Of a stretch of 6,713 nucleotides of DNA, positions 1-6,713 are shown in pieces. A program made the translations under genes and the position numbers. Every line of letters starts with the position of its first letter. Within the stretch, counting starts at the first letter, position 1. This stretch comes from Alcaligenaceae bacterium (GTDB taxonomy: Bacteria; Pseudomonadota; Gammaproteobacteria; Burkholderiales; Burkholderiaceae), in the NCBI GenBank assembly GCA_947445495.1, contig CANFEI010000064.1:1-6713 (forward strand). The letters are read 5' to 3'. The notes beneath the pieces are model-generated. The model had not been told where the DNA came from. It was given only the letters and a program-made list of their open reading frames with translations, and searched no databases.

Positions 1-647
1 AATAGGGGTACGGTATTGCTATAGCTCTTGGACATCTTACGACCATCCAAGCCAGGCAAGGTGGCCACATCTTCCGAAATCACCGCCTCGGGGAGTACAA
101 AAAAGTCTTTCCCTTGACCGAACAAATGATTAAACCGTTGAGCGATGTCGCGTGCCATCTCAAGGTGTTGGGTCTGATCGCGCCCAACAGGAACCTTGTG
201 CGCGTTAAACATCAAAATATCTGCGGCCATCAGGATGGGATAAGAAAACAAACCCATCGTGATGCCGTCGTCTTCATCCACACCTTTCGCGGCGTTTTGA
301 TCAACCGACGCTTTATAGGCATGCGCACGGTTCATCAATCCCTTAGCCGTGACGCACGTCAGCATCCAGGACAACTCAGGGATCTCAGGTACGTCCGACT
401 GACGATAGAACGTGACGCGTGCAGGATCCAGCCCACACGCCAGCCATGTGGCGGCGATTTCGAGACGCGAGCGCGCGATCAGATCAGGATCTTCACACTT
501 AATGAGTGCGTGGTAATCCGCCAGAAAAAAGAACGCATCGACGTTTGCTTCACGGCTCGCTGCGATCGCAGGGCGGATCGCACCGACGTAATTACCAAGA
601 TGAGGGGTACCCGAGGTGGTAATGCCAGTAAGGACGCGGGTATTCAT
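1..647 (-). CDS. trpS: Tryptophan--tRNA ligase (TrpRS), N-terminal part, cut by the left window edge
   Basis: This gene encodes the cytoplasmic class I aminoacyl-tRNA synthetase that activates tryptophan with ATP and charges tRNA-Trp. I read it by translating the complement leftward from an ATG at 647-645; it stays open to the window edge and gives 215 complete codons. Both class I signatures are visible. The HIGH-type motif is TPHLGNYVG, with HLGN at residues 16-19, and the KMSKS loop is GRKMSKS, with KMSKS at residues 204-208. Between them lie other stretches typical of the family: [51 protein letters not shown] and the [14 protein letters not shown] segment. The N-terminus resembles the TrpRS subfamily common in beta- and some gammaproteobacteria rather than the E. 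coli form. The C-terminal anticodon-recognition part is outside the window. The start fits the family N-terminus and has a GGAG ribosome site 10 nt upstream. The gene begins 23 nt after the zapE stop, so co-transcription is likely. The identification is secure; only the extent is partial. Confidence 0.96.
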   Translation of the reverse strand, partial: MNTRVLTGITTSGTPHLGNYVGAIRPAIAASREANVDAFFFLADYHALIKCEDPDLIARSRLEIAATWLACGLDPARVTFYRQSDVPEIPELSWMLTCVTAKGLMNRAHAYKASVDQNAAKGVDEDDGITMGLFSYPILMAADILMFNAHKVPVGRDQTQHLEMARDIAQRFNHLFGQGKDFFVLPEAVISEDVATLPGLDGRKMSKSYSNTVPL

Positions 648-657
648 GGCGTAAAAG

Positions 658-661
658 CTCC
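658..661 (-). promoter_or_regulatory. Ribosome binding site of trpS
   Basis: The complement reads GGAG here, followed by a 10-nt spacer and the ATG at 647-645. It lies in the 23-nt gap after the zapE stop codon, so trpS has its own ribosome site and need not depend on ribosomes finishing zapE. It supports the chosen trpS start. The spacer is slightly longer than ideal. Confidence 0.55.
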
Positions 662-670
662 GAGGCTTGC

Positions 671-1762
671 TTAAAGACTGACGGTGTCGCGCAGTTCAGA
701 ATCCAAATACTCTTTGGACTGCATCTCAAGAATACGGGAAACGGTACGGTGAAACTCGTTGGACATGGAACCAGACGTATAAAGTTCTTCCGGTTCACAC
801 TCGGCCGACATGAGGAGCTTAACCTTATGATCGTAGAATACATCGATTAACCAAGTAAACCGACGCGCTTCCGAAGCGTGCTTAGGTCCCATGCGCGGCA
901 CGTCCGACAAGATCACCGCATGAAAACGGCTGGCAAGCTCAAGATAGTCGTTTTGCGAGCGTGGTCCGCCGCACAGCGTTGCGAAGTCAAGCCACACCAC
1001 ACTACCCGCACGCTTTTTAGCCGTGATCTCGCGATGCTCAATCAGCAGCACAGGATCTTGTGGAGGCGTGTCGGACAATTGTGAAAAAGCCTGCTCAAGC
1101 GCAGCGCTCGCCTGCGAATCAAGTGGCGTGTGGTAACACTTTACTTGCTCAAGCGTGCGGCGACGATAGTCAATACCCGCATCCACATTTAGGATGTCCA
1201 TACGATCTTTAATTAATTCAATCGCGGGCAAGATCCGATCACGATGCAGGCCGTCGGGGTAAAGGGTCGAAGGCTCGTAATTGGACGTCATGACGAACGA
1301 CGTGCCGTACTCAAAGAACTTCAATAACAAGCGATACAAAATCATCGCATCTGCAACATCGGATACGTGAAATTCATCAAAACAAATAAGACGATAGCGC
1401 GCCGAGATTCGCTTGGCGACTTCATCAAGAGGATCTTGACGGCCTTTGACTTCGTCGAGCTGACGATGCACGCTACGCATGAACTCGTGAAAGTGCACAC
1501 GCGTCTTACGCGTGACCGGAACCGTCGCATAAAACGCATCCATCAAAAAACTTTTCCCGCGTCCGACACCACCCCACAGATAGATACCGCGAGGCACCTC
1601 GGGGCGCTTAATCAAGCGCTTGAGCGCACTAGACCGATCACTCTTGAAGGCAATCCAATCATCAAAATATTTTTGCAGGCGCTCAGTCGCTGCGCGTTGC
1701 GCGTGGTCTGGCTGATAACCACGTTCAGCCAGACTGCTCTCATAGTATTGAAGGACGTTCAA
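671..1762 (-). CDS. zapE: Cell division protein ZapE / AFG1-family P-loop ATPase
   Basis: This 363-residue AFG1/LACE1-type ATPase is close to the usual family length. In E. coli, ZapE is a cytoplasmic ATPase recruited to the Z-ring, where it affects FtsZ bundling late in division; the mitochondrial relative AFG1 acts in protein quality control. The Walker A motif is GGVGRGKS at residues 64-71, inside the family block [18 protein letters not shown]. Walker B is LICFDE at about 125-130, followed by [13 protein letters not shown] sensor-1-like segment [16 protein letters not shown] spans about 157-172, followed by HRDRILPAI with likely arginine-finger candidates. [11 protein letters not shown] at about 89-99 is also typical. 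There is no signal peptide or membrane segment. The start is a TTG at 1762-1760: the frame upstream is open for only about ten codons and has no ATG, the next in-frame Met lies inside the ATPase core, and [17 protein letters not shown] fits the family N-terminus. It begins 7 nt after the lpdA stop, so it is probably translated by coupling. Confidence 0.94.
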   Translation of the reverse strand: MNVLQYYESSLAERGYQPDHAQRAATERLQKYFDDWIAFKSDRSSALKRLIKRPEVPRGIYLWGGVGRGKSFLMDAFYATVPVTRKTRVHFHEFMRSVHRQLDEVKGRQDPLDEVAKRISARYRLICFDEFHVSDVADAMILYRLLLKFFEYGTSFVMTSNYEPSTLYPDGLHRDRILPAIELIKDRMDILNVDAGIDYRRRTLEQVKCYHTPLDSQASAALEQAFSQLSDTPPQDPVLLIEHREITAKKRAGSVVWLDFATLCGGPRSQNDYLELASRFHAVILSDVPRMGPKHASEARRFTWLIDVFYDHKVKLLMSAECEPEELYTSGSMSNEFHRTVSRILEMQSKEYLDSELRDTVSL

Positions 1763-1772
1763 GAAAGCTTCA
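1760..1772 (-). promoter_or_regulatory. lpdA stop / zapE TTG start junction with weak ribosome site
   Basis: On the complement the lpdA stop TGA (1772-1770) is followed by seven bases and then the TTG start of zapE (1762-1760). No good Shine-Dalgarno sequence precedes the TTG; only a weak purine run, GAAG, overlaps the stop codon. A UUG start, a poor ribosome site and this tight spacing suggest that zapE is translated mainly by ribosomes ending lpdA, at a lower level than the dehydrogenase subunits. The sequence layout is seen directly; the expression level is inferred. Confidence 0.5.
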
Positions 1773-3200
1773 GAAATTAAGCGCGCGTTTATCTACAGCT
1801 AACGCAGCTTCTTTCATGGACTCCGACAGGGTGGGATGCGCATGACAGATACGAGCGATGTCTTCGGCTGCACCACGGAACTCCATAATGGTGACAGCCT
1901 CAGCAATCAACTCAGACGCCATCGGGCCAATAATATGCACGCCCAGTACTTCGTCGGTTGTCGCATCAGCCAAGATCTTCACAAAGCCGGTTGTATCACC
2001 CAAGGCGCGTGCGCGACCGTTGGCCAAGAACGGGGAACTTCCCGCCTTGTACGCACGTCCTGAGGCCTTCAGTTGCTGCTCGGTCTGACCAACCCAAGAG
2101 ATCTCGGGCGAGGTGTAGATCACCCAAGGAATGGTGTTGAAGTTGACATGACTATGCTGCCCGCCGATACGCTCAGCAACGGCTACGCCCTCTTCTTCTG
2201 CCTTATGCGCGAGCATCGGGCCACGCACCACATCACCGACCGCCCAAACGTTGGCTAGGTTAGTTTTACAATCGCCATCTACGACAACTAAGCCACGCTC
2301 GTCGAGCTTGAGTCCAACCGCATCAGGATGCAATCCGCCCGTGTAAGGTACACGACCAATCGACACGATCAGCTTATCAACAACTAGTTTTTGCTCAGCG
2401 CCGGCGGCGTCGGTATAAGGTACTGTGACTTGCTTGGCGGTAGATTTGATTTCACCGAGCTTGACGCCCATGTAGATCGACAAGCCTTGCTTGGTGAAAA
2501 TTTTATGCGCTTCTTTTGCGACCTGCGTATCGACGGCCGCCAGAAACTCAGGCATAGCCTCGAGCACGGTCACTTCAGCGCCGAGACGACGCCACACACT
2601 ACCCATCTCCAGACCAATCACACCTGCACCAATGACACCAAGCTTTTTGGGGACGGCATCAATATTGAGCGCGCCGTCGTTGGACAGAATCTGTTGCTCA
2701 TCAAAGGGCAAGCCTGGTAGTTCACGCGCCGACGAACCCGTCGCGATCACAATATGCTTGCCCACGAGATCCGCCGTCGTGGTGCCGGACACTTTGATGG
2801 CCCAACCACCATCGACTTGGCCCGCAAAAGCGCCTTTGCCATGAAAGAACGTTACTTTGTTCTTTTTGAATAAATACAAAATGCCGTCGTTGTTTTGTTT
2901 GACGACATCATTTTTACGACCGAGCATTTTGTCGAGCTTCAGGGATACGCCCTTGACTTCAATGCCGTGCTCGACGAAATGGTGATTCACTTGTTCAAAG
3001 TGCTCGGACGATTGCAACAACGCCTTGGAAGGAATACAGCCCACGTTGGTGCAGGTGCCGCCAGGAGCGGGACCACCCTTACCGTTCTGCCATGCATCAA
3101 TACACGCGACTGACATACCCAACTGTGCGGCGCGAATCGCGGCGATATAGCCCCCTGGTCCTGCACCAATAACGACTACATCAAATTGATTTAAAGACAT
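1770..3200 (-). CDS. lpdA: Dihydrolipoyl dehydrogenase (E3 of the 2-oxoglutarate dehydrogenase complex)
   Basis: This 476-residue FAD-dependent pyridine nucleotide-disulfide oxidoreductase is of normal length for a stand-alone E3. It reoxidises the dihydrolipoyl group carried by OdhB and passes the electrons through a disulfide and FAD to NAD+. The FAD-binding Rossmann motif is GAGPGG at 12-17. The redox disulfide is in GGTCTNVGCIPSKALL, with Cys50 and Cys55. The NAD-binding motif is GAGVIG at 191-196, and the second FAD motif VWAVGDVVRGPMLAHKAEEEG lies at about 318-338. The C-terminal dimer-interface motif HAHPTLSE supplies His455 and Glu460, the catalytic pair of the partner subunit. A short insert, DAWQNGKGGPAP, precedes the disulfide, as is common in betaproteobacterial E3. 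No N-terminal lipoyl domain is fused, unlike the E3 of some pyruvate dehydrogenase operons. The ATG at 3200-3198 follows the odhB stop by 13 nt and has GGGA just upstream. Its position behind odhAB suggests that it serves this complex, though E3 is often shared with others. Confidence 0.97.
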   Translation of the reverse strand: MSLNQFDVVVIGAGPGGYIAAIRAAQLGMSVACIDAWQNGKGGPAPGGTCTNVGCIPSKALLQSSEHFEQVNHHFVEHGIEVKGVSLKLDKMLGRKNDVVKQNNDGILYLFKKNKVTFFHGKGAFAGQVDGGWAIKVSGTTTADLVGKHIVIATGSSARELPGLPFDEQQILSNDGALNIDAVPKKLGVIGAGVIGLEMGSVWRRLGAEVTVLEAMPEFLAAVDTQVAKEAHKIFTKQGLSIYMGVKLGEIKSTAKQVTVPYTDAAGAEQKLVVDKLIVSIGRVPYTGGLHPDAVGLKLDERGLVVVDGDCKTNLANVWAVGDVVRGPMLAHKAEEEGVAVAERIGGQHSHVNFNTIPWVIYTSPEISWVGQTEQQLKASGRAYKAGSSPFLANGRARALGDTTGFVKILADATTDEVLGVHIIGPMASELIAEAVTIMEFRGAAEDIARICHAHPTLSESMKEAALAVDKRALNF

Positions 3201-3205
3201 AAGTA

Positions 3206-3209
3206 TCCC
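3206..3209 (-). promoter_or_regulatory. Ribosome binding site of lpdA
   Basis: The complement reads GGGA here, with a 5-nt spacer to the ATG at 3200-3198. It fills most of the 13-nt odhB-lpdA gap and supports the first ATG as the lpdA start. Confidence 0.5.
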
Positions 3210-3213
3210 AAGC

Positions 3214-4431
3214 TTAGATTTCGAGCAGCAGACGCTGTGGGTCTTCGAGCGCTTCTTTCATTGCGACCAGACCCAACACTGCTTCGCGACCATCGATGAT
3301 GCGATGGTCATAAGACATCGCCAAATAGTTGATGGGGCGAATCACGATTTGGCCCTTCTCAACGACAGCGCGCTCTTTCGTGGCATGCACACCCAAAATA
3401 GCAGACTGTGGTGGGTTGATGATTGGGGTCGACAACATCGAACCGAACACCCCACCGTTCGAAATTGAGAACGTACCGCCGGTCATTTCTTCAATCCCGA
3501 GCTTACCTTCACCTGCCCGTTTACCGAAGTCAGCGATTGTCTTTTCAATATCGGCAATCGATAGTTGATCCGCGTTACGCAGAATCGGTACCACCAAGCC
3601 ACGTGGGCTACCTACTGCGATACCGATATCGAAGTAGCCGTGATAAATGATGTCTTTACCGTCAACAGAAGCGTTCAGTAATGGGTAACGCTTGAGCGCT
3701 GCGACAGCAGCCTTCACAAAGAAGGACATAAAGCCGAGCTTCACACCGTGCTCTTTCTCGAACTTGTCTTTGTATAGATTACGCAGATCAATCACTGCCT
3801 GCATGTTGACTTCGTTAAACGTCGTCAGGATGGCGTTGTCTTGTTGCGATTGCAACAAACGCTCGGCCACACGCGCACGCAGACGACTCATGGGCACGCG
3901 CTGCTCTGGGCGACCATCGAGCGATTGCGTCATGGGCACACTGGGGTTGGCCAAAGGCGCAGCTTTTGCAGCGGGAGCTGCCGACGCAGTCGATGCACTC
4001 AGCGCATCGCCCTTTGTAATACGACCGTCACGACCTGAGCCAGCGACCGCGGCCACCGACACACCTTTGTCAGCGAGAATCTTCGAAGCGGCGGGCGATG
4101 CGATTGCGCCCGAGGCTGCAGCAAGAGCTGGCGCAGCTGCGGTGGCTACCGGAGCGGCTACAGCGGCAGCGGGTGCTGCAGCCGCTTTACCTTCTGTATC
4201 AATTCGAGCAAGGACTTCACCCGAAGTCACCATACTGCCATTCGCTTTAACGATCTCAGACAGCACACCTGAGGCAGGTGCAGGCACTTCGAGTACGACT
4301 TTGTCCGTCTCAACCTCAATTAAGATCTCGTCAGCTTCGACCGCCTGTCCTGGTTGTTTTTTCCAAGTGAGTAGTGTCGCTTCGGACACTGACTCTGATA
4401 ACTGCGGAACAACGACGTTTGTGATTGCCAT
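3214..4431 (-). CDS. odhB: Dihydrolipoyllysine-residue succinyltransferase (E2 of the 2-oxoglutarate dehydrogenase complex)
   Basis: This 405-residue E2 core subunit matches the usual length for SucB/OdhB. It takes the succinyl group from E1 on its lipoyl arm and transfers it to CoA, forming the oligomeric core of the complex in the cytoplasm. A single lipoyl domain spans about residues 2-78, with the lipoylated Lys44 in VETDKVVLEV. A flexible Ala/Pro/Val-rich linker follows at about 82-110. The peripheral-subunit binding domain, ASPAASKILADKGV...GRDGRITKGDAL, lies at about 111-144, and a second Ala-rich linker at about 145-165. The catalytic acyltransferase domain fills about 178-405. It contains LTTFNEVNM, the GTFSISNGGVFGS segment and the active-site motif SYDHRIIDG, with His376 and Asp380. 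FNEVNM and the single lipoyl domain favour a succinyltransferase over the acetyltransferase of pyruvate dehydrogenase. The ATG at 4431-4429 is the natural start, directly before the lipoyl domain. The gene lies 39 nt after odhA and 13 nt before lpdA. Confidence 0.97.
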   Translation of the reverse strand: MAITNVVVPQLSESVSEATLLTWKKQPGQAVEADEILIEVETDKVVLEVPAPASGVLSEIVKANGSMVTSGEVLARIDTEGKAAAAPAAAVAAPVATAAAPALAAASGAIASPAASKILADKGVSVAAVAGSGRDGRITKGDALSASTASAAPAAKAAPLANPSVPMTQSLDGRPEQRVPMSRLRARVAERLLQSQQDNAILTTFNEVNMQAVIDLRNLYKDKFEKEHGVKLGFMSFFVKAAVAALKRYPLLNASVDGKDIIYHGYFDIGIAVGSPRGLVVPILRNADQLSIADIEKTIADFGKRAGEGKLGIEEMTGGTFSISNGGVFGSMLSTPIINPPQSAILGVHATKERAVVEKGQIVIRPINYLAMSYDHRIIDGREAVLGLVAMKEALEDPQRLLLEI

Positions 4432-4440
4432 TATATTTTT

Positions 4441-4445
4441 TCCGT
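4441..4445 (-). promoter_or_regulatory. Ribosome binding site of odhB (weak)
   Basis: The complement reads ACGGA, and a 9-nt A/T-only spacer leads to the ATG at 4431-4429. The match to the anti-Shine-Dalgarno is short, but the A/T-rich spacer is probably unstructured and helps initiation. No better site is present in the 39-nt odhA-odhB gap. Confidence 0.4.
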
Positions 4446-4470
4446 AATTGGATCGATTCGATTATTTGGA

Positions 4471-6713
4471 TTACTTGGTCAGCATGAACGACTTGAACTT
4501 ACCGAAAGCTTGTTCAACAAGCGCCTTCTGTTGTTCAAGGTGCTTCGCCAAATAACCGACAGCAGGCGATGCCGAAGCAACACGCCCTGCATAGCCGAGT
4601 TTTTGACCGCTCGACATGTTCTGATAGAGGTGATGCTGGACGTAGAACCAGGAGCCTTGGTTCTGCGGCTCATCCTGCACCCACACCACTTCAGTGGCTT
4701 TTGGATACTTGCGTAACTCAGCCTCAAAAGTTTTATGTGCGAACGGATACAACTGCTCGGCACGAATGATGGCAACGGTGTTGTCCTTGCGCTCTTTACG
4801 ACCATTGATCAAGTCGTAATAAACCTTACCCGAGCACACGAGCACCCGCTTGACCGACGCTGCGTTGATCTTGTCATCGACCTCAGCAATGATTGGGCGG
4901 AAGCGACCACTCGACAAATCGGACATCGGCGAACCGGCATCTTTATTACGCAGCAACGATTTGGGAGTCAAGATCACCAAAGGCTTGCGGAACTGACGCA
5001 CCATCTGACGACGCAACAGGTGGAAAATCTGCGCGGCTGACGTCGGCTGCACTACCTGGATATTGTTATCGGCACACAACTGCAAGAAACGCTCAATGCG
5101 AGCCGAAGAGTGTTCTGGGCCTTGGCCTTCGTAACCATGCGGCAACATCATGGTGAGACCCGACTGGCGGCCCCACTTCGCTTCGCCCGACACGATGAAC
5201 TGATCAATCACAACCTGCGCGCCGTTTACGAAGTCGCCAAACTGCGCTTCCCAAATCGTCAGTGTATTTGGATCTGCGCAGGAGTAACCGTACTCAAAGC
5301 CCAATACCGCCTCTTCGGACAGCACCGAGTCAATGACGGTAAAGGGTGCCTGACCTTCCGCAACGTTTTGCAGAGGAATGTAAGAACCGTCATCCCAGCG
5401 CTCACGATTTTGATCATGCAGCACGGCATGGCGGTGTGTGAAAGTACCGCGACCGGAATCCTGACCGGTAATACGCACGGCATAACCCGCAGCGACGAGC
5501 GTTGCAAACGCCAGATGCTCACCCATCCCCCAGTCGAGGTTCTGTTCGCCACGTGCCATCGCGCGGCGATCATTTAACAGCTTCGTGACCAACGAATGCG
5601 GCGTGAAGCCGTTAGGCACTGTGGTGAGTTTTTCACCAATACGCTTGAGTTCTGCAGCCGGCACAGCCGTGTCAGCCTGATCCGTCCACTTCGCGCTTAA
5701 GTAAGGTGCCCAGTCAATCGCATACTTGCTCTTGTAGTTCGTGAGCACAGGCTCGATCGTACGACGACCATCTTCCATCAGGCGGCGATAGTCCTTCACG
5801 AACTGATCGCCCTCGCCCGCCTGCAGCACACCTTGAGCGGTTAACTTGTCAGAATAAAACTGACGTGTTCCCGGATGCGCGCCAATGCGCTTGTACATCA
5901 AAGGCTGCGTGAGGGATGGCGTGTCTTGTTCGTTATGCCCAAGCTTGCGGAAGCAAACGATGTCGACCACGACATCGCGCCCAAACTGCGTACGGAAGTC
6001 GAGCGCCAAGCGTGTTGCAAACACAACCGCTTCAGGATCATCACCATTCACGTGGAACACGGGCGCTTCAATCATTTTTGAAACATCCGTGCAATAAATA
6101 GTAGAACGCGTGTCACGTGGGTCGGAGGTCGTGAAACCAATCTGGTTGTTAATCACCAGATGCACCGTGCCGCCCGTACCGTAGCCGCGTGTTTCGGCGA
6201 GGTTCAAGGTTTCCATCACGACACCTTGACCGGCAAACGCGGCATCACCATGCACCAGCACCGGTAACACGTGTTTGTAGCCATCTGTACCGCGACGCTC
6301 TTGACGCGCGCGCACACTACCTTCGACGACAGGGTTCACGATCTCGAGGTGCGACGGGTTAAACGCTAGCGACAAATGCATGGGGCCGCCACGCGTCGAT
6401 AAGTCGCTTGAAAACCCATTGTGGTATTTCACGTCGCCATCAGTGAGGCCTTCAGCATGATGGCCTTCGAACTCAGCAAACAAATCACCGGGCATCTTGC
6501 CCATGATGTTTACCAACATATTCAAACGACCGCGGTGCGCCATACCCACCACGATTTCTTGCACACCGGACTCACCGGCGTGGTTCACAAGCTCGTCCAT
6601 CGAGGCAATAAAGCTTTCACCGCCTTCAAGAGAGAAACGCTTTTGCCCAACATATTTTGTATGAAGATAGCGCTCAAGGCCTTCCGCCTCGGTCAGCTGC
6701 TGCAAAATATGCT
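4471..6713 (-). CDS. odhA: 2-oxoglutarate dehydrogenase E1 component, C-terminal part, cut by the right window edge
   Basis: This thiamine-diphosphate-dependent E1 decarboxylates 2-oxoglutarate and succinylates the lipoyl arm of OdhB, the entry step of the complex. The visible part is 746 residues and ends with TAA at 4473-4471. By comparison with E. coli SucA (about 930 residues) roughly 200 N-terminal residues are missing. The frame runs through to the window edge; the TTG at 6705-6703 is an internal Leu codon, not a start. Counting from the first complete codon, the active-site histidines are His59 in MAHRGRL and His97 in VKYHNGF. The cofactor and Mg2+ site is HGDAAFAGQG (Asp156) with INNQIGFTTS (Asn189, Ile191). 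Further family blocks are AFNPSHLEIVNPV, GHNEQDTPSLTQPLMY, the pyrimidine-binding half with DSGRGTFTHRHAVLHDQ and EAQFGDFVNGAQVVIDQF, PHGYEGQGPEHSSARIERFLQL, and the C-terminal domain with VCSGKVYYDL and YAGRVASASPAVGY. No frameshift or lost catalytic residue is seen. The promoter of the operon lies outside the window. Confidence 0.97.
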   Translation of the reverse strand, partial: HILQQLTEAEGLERYLHTKYVGQKRFSLEGGESFIASMDELVNHAGESGVQEIVVGMAHRGRLNMLVNIMGKMPGDLFAEFEGHHAEGLTDGDVKYHNGFSSDLSTRGGPMHLSLAFNPSHLEIVNPVVEGSVRARQERRGTDGYKHVLPVLVHGDAAFAGQGVVMETLNLAETRGYGTGGTVHLVINNQIGFTTSDPRDTRSTIYCTDVSKMIEAPVFHVNGDDPEAVVFATRLALDFRTQFGRDVVVDIVCFRKLGHNEQDTPSLTQPLMYKRIGAHPGTRQFYSDKLTAQGVLQAGEGDQFVKDYRRLMEDGRRTIEPVLTNYKSKYAIDWAPYLSAKWTDQADTAVPAAELKRIGEKLTTVPNGFTPHSLVTKLLNDRRAMARGEQNLDWGMGEHLAFATLVAAGYAVRITGQDSGRGTFTHRHAVLHDQNRERWDDGSYIPLQNVAEGQAPFTVIDSVLSEEAVLGFEYGYSCADPNTLTIWEAQFGDFVNGAQVVIDQFIVSGEAKWGRQSGLTMMLPHGYEGQGPEHSSARIERFLQLCADNNIQVVQPTSAAQIFHLLRRQMVRQFRKPLVILTPKSLLRNKDAGSPMSDLSSGRFRPIIAEVDDKINAASVKRVLVCSGKVYYDLINGRKERKDNTVAIIRAEQLYPFAHKTFEAELRKYPKATEVVWVQDEPQNQGSWFYVQHHLYQNMSSGQKLGYAGRVASASPAVGYLAKHLEQQKALVEQAFGKFKSFMLTK

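Noticed and set aside
648..670. Possible terminator between zapE and trpS.
   Set aside because: The 23-nt gap has no stable stem followed by a T run in the direction of transcription.
114..674. A 186-codon open frame on the plus strand at the left end.
   Set aside because: It is antisense to trpS, whose HIGH and KMSKS motifs are clear on the other strand. The plus-strand product resembles nothing I recognise.
1367..1780. A 137-codon plus-strand open frame opposite the zapE N-terminal half.
   Set aside because: It is antisense to the Walker A and Walker B region of zapE and has no supporting motif.
3937..4188. GC-rich repetitive stretch with many GCN codons, considered as a DNA repeat.
   Set aside because: It encodes the Ala/Pro-rich linkers flanking the subunit-binding domain of OdhB, which are normal for E2 proteins and need no separate repeat function.
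3692..4447. A 251-codon open frame on the plus strand, rich in Ala, Thr and Ser.
   Set aside because: It lies wholly opposite odhB and mirrors its codon pattern, including the Ala-rich linkers. It has no recognisable domain, and odhB is certain, so it is a shadow frame.
5110..5577. A 155-codon plus-strand open frame.
   Set aside because: It lies inside the unbroken odhA coding region and has no family motif.
6703..6705. The TTG as a possible start of odhA.
   Set aside because: The frame continues through it to the window edge (His-Ile-Leu-Gln-Gln-Leu), and the aligned E. coli SucA has about 200 residues before this point. It is an internal Leu codon.

Overview
The window is almost fully coding. 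All five genes lie on the minus strand and read from the right edge to the left: odhA (sucA, 5' end outside the window), odhB (sucB), lpdA, zapE and trpS (3' end outside the window). The gaps between them are 39, 13, 7 and 23 nt. None is large enough for another gene, and I see no convincing terminator or internal promoter, so the layout looks like one transcription unit.

The first three genes encode the whole 2-oxoglutarate dehydrogenase complex of the TCA cycle. E1 (OdhA, thiamine diphosphate dependent) decarboxylates 2-oxoglutarate. E2 (OdhB, with one lipoyl domain) passes the succinyl group to CoA. E3 (LpdA, an FAD/disulfide enzyme) reoxidises the lipoamide and makes NADH. The catalytic residues that I could locate are intact in all three. 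The next gene, zapE, encodes an AFG1/ZapE-type P-loop ATPase linked in other bacteria to the division ring. The last is the N-terminal half of tryptophanyl-tRNA synthetase, with both class I signature motifs present.

The order odhA-odhB-lpdA-zapE, the form of each protein (including an LpdA with a PAPGGTCTNVGC active-site region and no fused lipoyl domain) and a moderate GC content judged by eye at a little over 50% suggest a betaproteobacterium, probably Burkholderiales. The genus cannot be fixed from this window. trpS directly behind zapE is the least expected part of the layout.

This is core metabolic DNA. I found no mobile element, CRISPR array, RNA gene, frameshift or undescribed system. 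The findings are low-interest notes on gene order, start codons and one small palindrome.
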